Source: Sva-07 sp963716235
GTDB taxonomy: Bacteria; Actinomycetota; Acidimicrobiia; Acidimicrobiales; Ilumatobacteraceae
Length of the DNA: 64,000 bases
Direction of reading: 5' to 3'
Assembly: GCA_963716235.1 (NCBI GenBank)
Contig: CAVQTE010000017.1
Span: 1-64,000 of the forward strand
A program made the position numbers and the translations under genes. This document shows positions 34,638-43,264 of this stretch, in pieces (position 1 is the first letter of the stretch; each line of letters begins with the position of its first letter). The notes below the pieces were generated by a model. The model saw only the letters and a program-made list of their open reading frames with translations. It was not told where the DNA came from and made no database searches.

Positions 34638-37223
34638 TCACGCGAGTCTTCGGACGCGTCGGCCGGCCAACACGTCGCCGGCCCAGATGGCCACGGCGGC
34701 GCGATCGATCTTCGCGTTGTGGCGGATGTCGACAGGAAGCGACGGCACGGTCAACACGGCGGCGACCGGACGGCCGACAACCGAGCGCACCCCGGCGGCG
34801 ACGTCGGCACCCGCAGGGCCACCGGCCACATCCGGCTCCTCGAGCACGACCACGAGCTGTTGGCTTCCGACGGGTCCCACTCCCACGGCAGCACAGCGTG
34901 GCACCCCGAGTGCTCGTTCCACCGTTCGTTCGACCGGGACCGGCGTGATCGGGCCGTCGACGCCCTGAATCACGTGCACCGCCCGACCCTCGACCCACAG
35001 TCGACCGTCGGCGTCGACGTGACCGACGTCGCCCGAGCGATGCCACTCCCCCGAGCCCGGCCGGGCCGCGCGCTGCGTGGCCCACAGCCCGAGATACCCC
35101 TCCGACACCCACGGGGCACGGATCAGGATCTCCCCCATCAGACCGCCGGCGACCGCTTCGGGCAATTCGTCAGGGTCGAAGTCGAGCGGCACGATGCGAA
35201 CCTGTGCGCCCGAAACCGGGTGGCCCACGCACACCCCGCCGTCCGGATCAGCTGCCTCGGCGGCGACGATCTCGCGAAGTTCGACATCGGCGACCGGCAA
35301 CACCTCGGTCATGCCGTACGGCGTGTGCAGCGTGGCATTCGGGGCAAGCCCGGCAACGGCGTGGAGTGTCTCGGACGGGACCGGAGCGCCGGCAGAGAAC
35401 ACGACGCGCAGTGCCTCGAGGCCCGCCCACGACAACCCATCGGCCGTCGTCACGACGTTGGCGAGCGCCGACGGCGACGCGAATGCCAGCGTCGCTCCGA
35501 TCCGAGTGCAGGCCTCGTCGAGCGCCGCAGCCGTCAGTTCAGCAGGCTTCGTGACATCGCAGTTCGGCAGCGCGGTCGGAATGCCGAGCGCCGGACCGTA
35601 GAGCGCGAACGGAGCGAAGGCCGCCACCAGCCGGTCGCCCGAGGTGATCGAGTACGTCGCAGCCAGTGCGTCACGCTGGGCGACGAGTTGGCGATGGAGG
35701 TACTGCACGCCCTTGGCCGGGCCGGTTGCCCCCGATGTGAAGAGCACCGCGGCCAGATCATCGCCCGATGGTTGCGGCGGCAGTTCACCCGACGTCGCTC
35801 GGACGAGCTCGGCGACGTCGAGCCGAGTGGCCCGCGGCGCCCAGCGCAGCGCCGTCGACGCGGCCAATGCTCGTTTCGGGCCGATGACCCACGACGGGCG
35901 AGTCGAGCGGACTGCTCGACCGAGCCCCTTCAGCCCGAGCCCACGATCGGCGATCACCGTCACGCCACCGGCGCGCCACACGCCGTACACCGCAGCAACG
36001 AGATCGACACCGGGCGGCGTGAGCATGGCCACGCGGTCACCGCGCCGCATCCCCCGTCGGACGAGCTCGACGGCGACACCTTCGACCCGCTGCGCCAATT
36101 CGGCGAACGTGATCGAATCGCCTGTAGCGAGATCGACGAACGCCTCGCGCTGATCGTCGCGTCCGGACAGGATCGTCGACCACACCGAATCTTCAGCCGT
36201 CGACTCGTCGTGCGCAGCACCGTGCTCGCCGACCGCGCGAGCCGACGTCAGCCGCCCGTCGAACAGGTCATCGAGCCACGCGTCGACGACGCCTGCGACA
36301 TCTTCTTCGGCCATCACGAGGTGGTTCGCCTTCGCAAATCGATGCATCGTGGTGTTCGGGAGTCGCGCGGCCAGGTCGGCGGCGAAGTCGTCGTTGAACA
36401 CCGGGTCCTTCGAACCCCAGGCCAACAGCACCGGGGCCCGCACACTCCCGAGCCGCTCGGCCACCTCGGCGATCGCCATCTCGGACGGATGTCCGGGGCT
36501 CAACGGAATGTCGTCGACGAAGTCGGCAATCGCGGCACGCGATGGCGCAGTCGGGTACGGAGCCCTGAACGCTTCGCGATCGACCTTCGAGATCCTGCCG
36601 CGCGACAGCCGCGACGTGCCCTCGACGAAGATCGGCGTGCCCCGACACACGAAGTCGAGAATCGGCGCCCACGCAGCGAGGCGAATGATCGACGGCGCCT
36701 TGCGTCCCTCGGGAACGGCGATGCCCGTGTTGCACAGGATCATGCCTGCGATCTGACGCGGGTCCTGAACGACCCAACCCATGGCGATCGCTCCACCCCA
36801 GTCGTGGGCCGCGACGACGAGCGGCGCTGACCCCGGGAGCCCGAGCGCGAGGATCACGTCATCGAGATCGCGCACCCGATCGGCGTAGCGGCGTCGCCCG
36901 ACGCGTTCGCTGAAGCCCATACCGAGCTGGTCGACGGCGATCACGCGGTAGCGGCCGTGCAAGCGGCGCAGGAACGTCGCCCAGGCGTACCCCCACGTCG
37001 GATTGCCGTGAACACACAGCACCGTCGGAGTCGACGATGCGTCAGCACCATCGGGAACGCCGGTGTCGAGCACGTGCCAGCGGTGTGTGCCGCCGGTGTG
37101 GCTGACGACGTCGACGAATCTCGACCACTGCGGCTCGAGATCCCAGCGGCGCCAATCACCCTCTGTCGGTGGCTGCGGCAACCAGGAAGGTTCGGCCCCG
37201 GCAGTGTCGAACCCCCGGGTCAC
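34638..37223 (-). CDS. oleBC: OleB-OleC fusion: alpha/beta hydrolase plus beta-lactone synthetase
   Basis: Fusion of 861 aa. Residues about 1-310 form a haloalkane-dehalogenase-like hydrolase with HGNPTWGYAW, nucleophile Asp in AAHDWGGAIAMG, and His in KANHLVMAEED. Residues about 345-861 form an AMP-ligase-like OleC with FTSGATGPAKGVQYLHRQ, YGMTEVLPV and HRSGDVGHVDADG. OleC closes the beta-hydroxy acid to a beta-lactone and OleB decarboxylates it to an alkene; B-C fusions are known in actinobacteria. GTG start overlaps the oleA stop by GTGA; the longer upstream frame lies inside oleA and is rejected. Confidence 0.93.
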   Translation of the reverse strand: MTRGFDTAGAEPSWLPQPPTEGDWRRWDLEPQWSRFVDVVSHTGGTHRWHVLDTGVPDGADASSTPTVLCVHGNPTWGYAWATFLRRLHGRYRVIAVDQLGMGFSERVGRRRYADRVRDLDDVILALGLPGSAPLVVAAHDWGGAIAMGWVVQDPRQIAGMILCNTGIAVPEGRKAPSIIRLAAWAPILDFVCRGTPIFVEGTSRLSRGRISKVDREAFRAPYPTAPSRAAIADFVDDIPLSPGHPSEMAIAEVAERLGSVRAPVLLAWGSKDPVFNDDFAADLAARLPNTTMHRFAKANHLVMAEEDVAGVVDAWLDDLFDGRLTSARAVGEHGAAHDESTAEDSVWSTILSGRDDQREAFVDLATGDSITFAELAQRVEGVAVELVRRGMRRGDRVAMLTPPGVDLVAAVYGVWRAGGVTVIADRGLGLKGLGRAVRSTRPSWVIGPKRALAASTALRWAPRATRLDVAELVRATSGELPPQPSGDDLAAVLFTSGATGPAKGVQYLHRQLVAQRDALAATYSITSGDRLVAAFAPFALYGPALGIPTALPNCDVTKPAELTAAALDEACTRIGATLAFASPSALANVVTTADGLSWAGLEALRVVFSAGAPVPSETLHAVAGLAPNATLHTPYGMTEVLPVADVELREIVAAEAADPDGGVCVGHPVSGAQVRIVPLDFDPDELPEAVAGGLMGEILIRAPWVSEGYLGLWATQRAARPGSGEWHRSGDVGHVDADGRLWVEGRAVHVIQGVDGPITPVPVERTVERALGVPRCAAVGVGPVGSQQLVVVLEEPDVAGGPAGADVAAGVRSVVGRPVAAVLTVPSLPVDIRHNAKIDRAAVAIWAGDVLAGRRVRRLA

Positions 37224-38245
37224 CAGACGATTTCGGTGAAGCTGGTGTTCAGGCCGGAACCGATCCCCATGCAGAGCACGCGGTCGCCGACCTCGATCCG
37301 ATCGGCGACGCTCGCGAGCGTGATCGGGATGGCCGCCGGCCCGACGTTGCCGAACTGCGGGAACGTGAGTGGCGCCTTGTCGGGGTCGATGCCCAGACGT
37401 TCGGTCATCAGCCGGGTGTGCACCTGGCTGACCTGGTGAATGATGTACCAGTCCATGCCGACCTCCCAGTCGAAGTGGTGCCCGGAATGCTTCCAGGCCG
37501 CCTCCCCGACATCGAGACCTGCAACCAGCAACCCGTGCGTGTCGGTGGCCATCCGTTCGAGGTCGCCGACGCACAACTCGTGGTGCTGGGTGGCCGCTCG
37601 GGCGACACCGCCGACGAGGCGGTGCGCCTCGGGATGTTCGTCGAGCCGACACAGCACTGCGGCCGCAGCGCCTGATCCGAGTGTGAGCGACGCGAACTCG
37701 GCGAACACGTCAGCAGCCTCGATGTTCGGCTGCTGCAGGCGAGCAATGGTGTTCTGTTGGATGTAGCGGCTGCCTTCGCCGTCGACGATCAGCGCGTAGT
37801 CGATCGCTCCGACATCGATCGCGTTGGCGGCGATCTGCATTCCGTTGATGAACCCGAGGCAGGCGTTGCCGACATCGAAGTTGAGACAACTCGGAGCGAG
37901 CTGGAGCTGGTGATGCACTGAGCATGCGACCGACGGCTCGAGATGGTGCTTGCAGACCGACGTGGAGATGAGCATCCCGACGCGGCTTGGATCGATACCT
38001 GACGCATCGAGAGCGGCCCGACCCGCCAGCGCAGCCGCCTGGTCGAACGTCACGCCCTCGGGCCACCACCGACGAGCTTCGATGCCTGCGAGTTCGGTCA
38101 GCGTTCCGGCTTTGAGGCCCGTGCGTTCGTAGGTTTCCGCAAGCTGTTCATCGATCCACGCCGACGTGACGATCTCGGGTGCTTCCACTGCTTCGACCGA
38201 CAGGACACCGACGTTGCGGTGGGTCATCACGGAGTTCTCGGTCAT
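37220..38245 (-). CDS. oleA: OleA-like acyl-CoA condensing thiolase
   Basis: Thiolase-superfamily enzyme of 341 aa that joins two acyl-CoAs head to head. Catalytic Cys in NACLGFINGM, His in WYIIHQVSQVHTR, Asn in FGNVGPAAIP, and GMGIGSGLNTSFTEIVW at the C-terminus. ELAGIEARRWW replaces the shorter FabH text, as in OleA. AAAGGA lies 6 nt before the ATG. First gene of the ole operon. Confidence 0.92.
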   Translation of the reverse strand: MTENSVMTHRNVGVLSVEAVEAPEIVTSAWIDEQLAETYERTGLKAGTLTELAGIEARRWWPEGVTFDQAAALAGRAALDASGIDPSRVGMLISTSVCKHHLEPSVACSVHHQLQLAPSCLNFDVGNACLGFINGMQIAANAIDVGAIDYALIVDGEGSRYIQQNTIARLQQPNIEAADVFAEFASLTLGSGAAAAVLCRLDEHPEAHRLVGGVARAATQHHELCVGDLERMATDTHGLLVAGLDVGEAAWKHSGHHFDWEVGMDWYIIHQVSQVHTRLMTERLGIDPDKAPLTFPQFGNVGPAAIPITLASVADRIEVGDRVLCMGIGSGLNTSFTEIVW

Positions 38246-38371
38246 CAGCGGTCCTTTCCCATGGTCCGGGAAGCCTACGCCATTACCGGTCCCCGGCTGG
38301 GTCGTCACGCAACGGAATCGGTCCAGTAGGTTCGTCGAACTGATCGAATCACGACCAAGGGGGGCAGGGAA

Positions 38372-39271
38372 ATGGAACTCGGACCAGGCAAGGTGGCCGT
38401 CGTCACGGGGGGTGGCAGCGGGATCGGTTTGGCACTCGCCAATGCGCTTGCGGCGGCGGGTTGTTCGGTGGTTCTCGCCGACGTACAGCAGGACGCGCTC
38501 GCAGCAGCGGCAGCCGAGGTCGGTGCACACGGAGTCGACGTGCTGACGATCGTGACCGATGTCAGCAAGGCTGACCAGGTCGACGCGCTCGCCGCCGCGA
38601 CCATGGAGCGGTTCGGTGCGGTTCACGTCGTGTGCAACAACGCGGGGGTCGGCGGCGCCGGCGATCCTTGGCTCGGCCCGATCGAGACCTGGGAATGGGT
38701 GATGGGCGTCAACTTCTGGGGCGTGGTGCACGGTGTTCGTGCATTTCTGCCCCATCTCGTCATGTCGGGCGGCGGCCACATCGTCAACACTGCGTCGATC
38801 GCCGGGCTCTACCCCGGATTCGCAGCGCCGTACGACGCCAGCAAGCACGCAGTCGTTGCCATCACGGAGGGGCTCTACCACTCGATGCAGGCGGCCGGGA
38901 TGCCGATCGGGGTCAGCTGCCTGTGCCCCGGCTGGGTGAAGACCGGCATCATGGAGTCCGAACGGAACTGGCCGAGTGAACTGGGCGATCTCCCCGAGAC
39001 CACCCCTGGCGGCGAGATCACCTCGAACTACGTGAAACGGGCGATCGCCGAGGGCATGCAGCCGGGAGCCGTTGCCGACCTCGTCGCCGACGCGGTCCGG
39101 TCCGATCGCTTCTGGGTCTTCCCGCACACCGACTTCCTCGAGATCGCTCTCGAGCGGTTCCACAGCATCGGCGAACAGCTGAACCCGTCACAACCGGAAG
39201 AGTTCCCCGGCATGCCACCTCGCTCGCAGATGATGAGCGAAGTGATGGCTGCCATGATGCCGCCAACCTGA
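38372..39271 (+). CDS. SDR-family oxidoreductase
   Basis: Classical SDR of 299 aa: TGGGSGIG cofactor motif, CNNAGVGG, catalytic Ser in VNTASIAGLYPG, and YDASKHAV. The C-terminal tail of about 50 residues (FPHTDFLEIALERF to SQMMSEVM) is longer than usual and Met-rich. GGGGGCAGGGA upstream of the ATG serves as ribosome site. Divergent from oleA across 126 bp, and facing the amidohydrolase. Substrate unknown. Confidence 0.88.
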   Translation: MELGPGKVAVVTGGGSGIGLALANALAAAGCSVVLADVQQDALAAAAAEVGAHGVDVLTIVTDVSKADQVDALAAATMERFGAVHVVCNNAGVGGAGDPWLGPIETWEWVMGVNFWGVVHGVRAFLPHLVMSGGGHIVNTASIAGLYPGFAAPYDASKHAVVAITEGLYHSMQAAGMPIGVSCLCPGWVKTGIMESERNWPSELGDLPETTPGGEITSNYVKRAIAEGMQPGAVADLVADAVRSDRFWVFPHTDFLEIALERFHSIGEQLNPSQPEEFPGMPPRSQMMSEVMAAMMPPT

Positions 39272-39285
39272 TCCGGTCAACCAGG

Positions 39286-40278
39286 TCAGAGGCGATACGT
39301 CCGAGCTGCGGTGCCGCGCAACATGGCGTCGCGCTCGTCGGGCGAGAAGTCGGCGATCATCTTCTTGAAGGCGTTCCACAGCACGCGGTACGACAGCGAG
39401 AACCGGTCGACGGGGAAGTTCGATTCGAACATGCATCGACTCGGTCCGAACTGCTCGATCGTGTGCACGTAGTAACGCCGTTGCGCGGCGACGAACTCGT
39501 CCGAGGTCGCAGGTCGCTCGGCGGTGTGCCACCCGAACCCGTTGTCGGGCATGGCCAGCCCCCCGATCTTGGCGACCACGTTGTCGCACGCGGCGATCGC
39601 GGCGATGTCGGCAGTCCACTGGCCGAAGATCTGCTCGCGCTGAGATGCGTACGGCCCCACGCCGAGCGGTGTGCCGAAGTGATCGAGCACGATGGTGGTG
39701 CCGGGGACGGCGCGAGCCAGGTCGGCGAAGTCCTGGTTCTGATAGTGGTAGTGCCACGTGTCGTAGGTGAGCCCCCGCTCCCCCAGCCTGGCGACACCGG
39801 CACGAAACGCTGGGTCGGCGTAGAGCCCCACCGGCGCCCGACCTGGAATCATGAGCACCTCGGGATGCAGCGCGTGAGAACCCGCATGTCGGATGCCGCG
39901 CAACCGGCCGTGTGCAGCGGTCTCGTGAGCGTCGAGGACAGCATCGAGATGTTCCGCGTCGGTGAGATCGGCGTGGGCGACGATGCCACCCATCACCTGG
40001 CGCGGTGCCCGCTCCGCCTCGGCGGTGACGAACTCCGTCTCCCCGACCGGCGATGCGCCGTCACCCGAGCCCCGGTCGTACGCGGCGCCACACTCGACGA
40101 AGACCGTGTCGACGACCCGATGCCCGCTCGCGAGGTCGGCGAGCAGGTCGGCGAGTACGTACGGAATCCCCTCGCCCTCGGGCCAGAGGTGGTGGTGCGG
40201 GTCGATGATCGGCGCATCGGGATCGACGACGTCCTCGACGACCGAGTCCAACCATTCCTGACTGCCGGGGGTGCTCAT
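39286..40278 (-). CDS. Amidohydrolase family 2 TIM-barrel hydrolase
   Basis: Metal-dependent hydrolase of 330 aa. DPHHHLW carries the first two metal histidines; GIRHAGSH, TIVLDHFGTP and CMFESNFPVDRF supply the later His and Asp residues. The family includes lactonases and decarboxylases for ring-derived acids, which would suit a catabolic block. It shares an inverted-repeat control region with the hot-dog gene pair on the other strand. Confidence 0.88.
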   Translation of the reverse strand: MSTPGSQEWLDSVVEDVVDPDAPIIDPHHHLWPEGEGIPYVLADLLADLASGHRVVDTVFVECGAAYDRGSGDGASPVGETEFVTAEAERAPRQVMGGIVAHADLTDAEHLDAVLDAHETAAHGRLRGIRHAGSHALHPEVLMIPGRAPVGLYADPAFRAGVARLGERGLTYDTWHYHYQNQDFADLARAVPGTTIVLDHFGTPLGVGPYASQREQIFGQWTADIAAIAACDNVVAKIGGLAMPDNGFGWHTAERPATSDEFVAAQRRYYVHTIEQFGPSRCMFESNFPVDRFSLSYRVLWNAFKKMIADFSPDERDAMLRGTAARTYRL

Positions 40279-40290
40279 CGGCTACGAACA

Positions 40291-40327
40291 TAGTCCCGGT
40301 CGACACGTGCGAGTCCTGCCGGGACTA
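40291..40327. promoter_or_regulatory. 9-bp inverted repeat in the amidohydrolase/hot-dog divergent region
   Basis: TAGTCCCGG (40291-40299) and CCGGGACTA (40319-40327) flank a 19-nt spacer inside a 60-bp divergent gap. The arms are about two helical turns apart, which suits a dimeric or tetrameric regulator. No regulator gene is adjacent. Confidence 0.45.
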
Positions 40328-40338
40328 CGGTTCGACCG

Positions 40339-40779
40339 GTGGACGCGCCGTTCGACATCGCCTCGCTCGTCGGGCATCGATTCCCGGGTGGAGTTCGCAC
40401 CATCGAACACTGGGAGAACTTCCTCCTGACCGATTGCACGGGATGCGACCAGCTCACCGACGACCTCGTCCACCCCATTGCGCTGTTCCACGTACCGCTC
40501 CAGGGATCGGGGACCTCCATCGCCGAACTGTTCGAGCTCGGACGCGCCGCGGGCGCCGGGTCGGTTGGGCTCGAGGGATACGACTGGCAGTACTTCCGTC
40601 CGCTCCGCGAGGGCGTGCCCTACGACACGCAGGGAGGCATCGTGTCGGCCGAGTCGCGAACGACACAAGCCGGGCGCCGCTACGACCGTGTGGCCTTCAG
40701 CATCGAACTCACCGAGCCTGATGGCGAACTCGCTGCGCGGGTGACCAACACGTGGCGGTTCTACAGGGCGGACACATGA
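40339..40779 (+). CDS. Small hot-dog fold protein, FAS1/MaoC-like N-terminal type
   Basis: A 146-aa protein starting at GTG (VDAPFDIASLVGHRFPGG). HPIALFHVPLQGSG and GYDWQYFRPLREGVPY resemble MaoC-like N-terminal hot-dog domains without the hydratase dyad. Its stop overlaps the next start (ATGA). Such pairs make heterodimeric enoyl-CoA hydratases, as with ChsH1/ChsH2 in cholesterol degradation; assignment here is by architecture and context only. Confidence 0.65.
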   Translation: MDAPFDIASLVGHRFPGGVRTIEHWENFLLTDCTGCDQLTDDLVHPIALFHVPLQGSGTSIAELFELGRAAGAGSVGLEGYDWQYFRPLREGVPYDTQGGIVSAESRTTQAGRRYDRVAFSIELTEPDGELAARVTNTWRFYRADT

Positions 40780-41186
40780 CTGCCGTCGGTGACTCGATTC
40801 CGCCCTGGACCATGGCGGTGGTCGATCCGCAACGGATGAAGACGATGGCCGCCATCCTGCGCGATCCCTATCCGGTCCACTGGGATCGCGACGCGACCAC
40901 GGCCATGGGCCTCGATGGCAAGGTCATCAACCAGGGCCCGCTCAATCTGTCCTACATCGCCAACATGTTGATGGCGTGGCAGGGAGAGCAGAGCATTCGC
41001 CGTCTCAGCGTCGGCTTCGGCAGTCCCGTCCTCGACGGCGATCACGTCACTGCCCATGGAACCGTGACGTCGATCGACGTCGTCGGAGACGAACAGCACG
41101 CCACATGCGCCGTCTGGCTCGAACGTGACGGTGAACAGGTCGTCACCGGTACGGCAGTGGTCGCGCTCAGCGGACCCGTCGGCTAG
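40776..41186 (+). CDS. MaoC-like hot-dog protein, second subunit
   Basis: A 136-aa protein coupled to the previous gene. NQGPLNLSYIANMLMAW occupies the place of the hydratase helix and VGFGSPVLDGDHVTAHG is the usual MaoC strand-turn. The Asp/His dyad of hydratase 2 is not obvious: the region reads HWDRDATTAMG. This resembles the C-terminal halves of two-domain MaoC proteins. A heterodimer with the upstream product is likely. Confidence 0.68.
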   Translation: MTAVGDSIPPWTMAVVDPQRMKTMAAILRDPYPVHWDRDATTAMGLDGKVINQGPLNLSYIANMLMAWQGEQSIRRLSVGFGSPVLDGDHVTAHGTVTSIDVVGDEQHATCAVWLERDGEQVVTGTAVVALSGPVG

Positions 41187-41190
41187 CGCC

Positions 41191-41961
41191 ATGGGATACC
41201 TGGCAGGACGTGTTGTCATCGTCACCGGGGCAGCGCGTGGTCTCGGCCGCGCCTTCGCGGAACGGCTCGTCGCCGAGGGTTGCCCTGTCGTCGTCACCGA
41301 TCGCGACGATTCGATCTTCGAGACGGCCGCTGCGATCGGCGCAACGGGGCATCTCGGCGATGTCGCGGATGCTGCGCACGTGCGCTGCGTCGTCGACGCC
41401 ACGGTCGCCGAGCATGGAACGATCGACGTCCTCATCAGCAATGCGGGCGAGGTCATGGCGTCCGGACCTCGCGACGACTGGGATGCTGCAGCGCGCGACT
41501 TCGACCGCTTGTTCGGCTCCAACACGAAGGGCGCGTTCCTCTTCGGACGAGCGGTCGCGCCGATCATGATCGCGAACGGCGGTGGGAACATCGTCAACAT
41601 CTCGACCGACCACGTCAAGCCGTGCCCCGACTGCCATCCCCACCACGGCCACGGCTCGATGGACCTCTACAACGCGTCGAAGTGGGCGCTCAACGGTCTC
41701 ACCTTCGACTGGGCGAAGTCACTCGCCCGCCACCACGTCCGCGTGAACAACATCTGCATGGGCGCCACCGACACTGCGATGCTTCGCGGCTGGCTCGGAT
41801 CCGAACCCGACCCCGACTTCCTGGCCACGTGGATGCAACCGGCGCAGGTGGCGCAGGTCCTCGTCGACCTGCTCGAGGAGGGACCCGAGGGCCGCACCGG
41901 CAACAACGTCGGCCTGTACGCCGGCCACGACTGCGTGCTCCCACCCCCCGACACCCTGTAA
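41191..41961 (+). CDS. SDR with a Cys/His-rich insertion before the catalytic Tyr
   Basis: A 256-aa SDR: TGAARGLG cofactor motif, ISNAGEV, Ser138 in NISTDH, Tyr160 and Lys164 in YNASK. The Ser-Tyr distance is 22 residues instead of about 13, and the extra loop reads CPDCHPHHGHG (Cys145, Cys148, His149, His151, His152, His154), able in principle to bind a metal. The gene follows the hot-dog pair by 4 nt, so an operon of hydratase subunits and dehydrogenase is implied. Confidence 0.85.
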   Translation: MGYLAGRVVIVTGAARGLGRAFAERLVAEGCPVVVTDRDDSIFETAAAIGATGHLGDVADAAHVRCVVDATVAEHGTIDVLISNAGEVMASGPRDDWDAAARDFDRLFGSNTKGAFLFGRAVAPIMIANGGGNIVNISTDHVKPCPDCHPHHGHGSMDLYNASKWALNGLTFDWAKSLARHHVRVNNICMGATDTAMLRGWLGSEPDPDFLATWMQPAQVAQVLVDLLEEGPEGRTGNNVGLYAGHDCVLPPPDTL

Positions 41962-41971
41962 CCCCGACCGG

Positions 41972-43264
41972 TCAGAACTCGACGGGGAGGCGCCAGCAGG
42001 TGAACATCTCGCCGAGTCGGAGTGAACGCATCACCGGTTCGGCTCCCGACCTCAGCCGGATGTCGGGGCGGGCATCGAGCAGCATCCGCGACGCGTGCAC
42101 CGCCACATCGCGGACGAGCGCATAGTTCGAGCGAGGGCGGTCCTTCGGCATGGCCGGATGCACCGACGGCCGGCCGAGGCCGAAGGCGATGCCGGACGCG
42201 AGGCCATCGGCCCGGTACTGGCCGCGCGGCTCGCGTTGACACAGGTCGCTGCGCTCGACGACGAACGCCTCCGGATCGTGGAACACGCGGGGATCGCGGT
42301 TCGCGGCCGCTGCGGAGCACGTGAGGAGGGCTCCGTCGGGAAGCAGGCGGCCGAATCGCTCGACTTCGTGGCGAGCGAAGCGCGACGCACTGTGTACCGG
42401 CGGGCTGTGCCGCAGGGTTTCGAGCCATGCGAACTTGACGAGGCGTCGATCGTGTCGGACGGTCTCGAGTTGCTCCGGGTTGGTCAACAGCTGGAACCAC
42501 ATGTTGGCGAGGCCACCGTGCAGCGTCTCGTGATCGGCCTCCCAGATGGTCGCGACGATGTCGGCGGCACTGATCGATCCACCGTCGACCTCGATGTCGG
42601 CCGCCGCACTGATGAGATCGTCGCCGGGGTCGGCGCGCCGCTCGGCGAGCAGCGGCTCGATGTACCGGGAGAGTTCGATCGCCGCCGTGTACCCGTCTCG
42701 CTGCGCACGTGGATCCCAGCCAGCGCCGCGCTGCATCCGCCAGTAACGCGCCGCGAACTCCGGCAGGTCGCCATCGGGCAGATCGAGCACGGCACCCCAC
42801 AACTCGAGTGGCAGCCGCGCTGCGAACGCAGTCGCGAGATCGGGGTCCTCGCCGAGGTCGGCGAGGACCCGTTCGACAATCTGCTCGACGTGCGCGTCGA
42901 TGCGATTCGCCCGGGCCCACAGGACCGGGAGTTCGGCACCCAGATCCCGGCCGAATCCCTCCGTCCCCGCGAACCAGCGCTTCGATCGCGTCTCGTAGTT
43001 GGCGTCGTCGGCGAAGACCGATGTGACGTCGTCGTACCGGGTGATCCAGAACCGGTTGCCGACCCAGTCGCGATAGCAGGGATGGTGCTCCCGCAGAATG
43101 GTCAGGAGCCGGTACGGCGAGGTCAGCATCTCGTCGCCGATCAGCTCCCGGGGCGCGAGCAGGTTGGCGGACTCCGCCACCCGTTCGCGTTGGTACACCT
43201 CGTAGGTACGGTATCCAGCGGTTGGCGCCGGCTCGTCGTCGTGTTCCGCGTACCCGCTCATCAC
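41972..43264 (-). CDS. P450-fold protein lacking the heme-ligand cysteine
   Basis: A 430-aa P450 homologue. It keeps ITRYDDV, the K-helix E-x-x-R (Glu282-Thr-Leu-Arg285 in ETLRHSPPV), AAAANRDPRVFHDPEAF and a continuous C-terminal helix. The heme loop reads FGLGRPSVHPAMPKDRP (from 361), about 9 residues longer than normal and with no Cys. The C-helix H-x-x-x-R motif is also missing (LGAELPVLWARAN), and the I helix has EADHETLHGG instead of AGxxTT. Third gene of a P450 operon, starting at GTG, or ATG 3 nt later, overlapping the upstream stop. A catalytically inactive or non-heme partner is likely. Confidence 0.85.
   Translation of the reverse strand: MMSGYAEHDDEPAPTAGYRTYEVYQRERVAESANLLAPRELIGDEMLTSPYRLLTILREHHPCYRDWVGNRFWITRYDDVTSVFADDANYETRSKRWFAGTEGFGRDLGAELPVLWARANRIDAHVEQIVERVLADLGEDPDLATAFAARLPLELWGAVLDLPDGDLPEFAARYWRMQRGAGWDPRAQRDGYTAAIELSRYIEPLLAERRADPGDDLISAAADIEVDGGSISAADIVATIWEADHETLHGGLANMWFQLLTNPEQLETVRHDRRLVKFAWLETLRHSPPVHSASRFARHEVERFGRLLPDGALLTCSAAAANRDPRVFHDPEAFVVERSDLCQREPRGQYRADGLASGIAFGLGRPSVHPAMPKDRPRSNYALVRDVAVHASRMLLDARPDIRLRSGAEPVMRSLRLGEMFTCWRLPVEF

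Noticed and set aside
37224..37652. N-terminal extension of the oleBC frame
   Set aside because: It lies wholly inside oleA and is Arg/Pro/His-rich; the GTGA junction gives a better start.
38246..39163. N-terminal extension of the oleA frame
   Set aside because: It runs antisense through the divergent SDR gene; OleA homology begins after the ATG at 38245.
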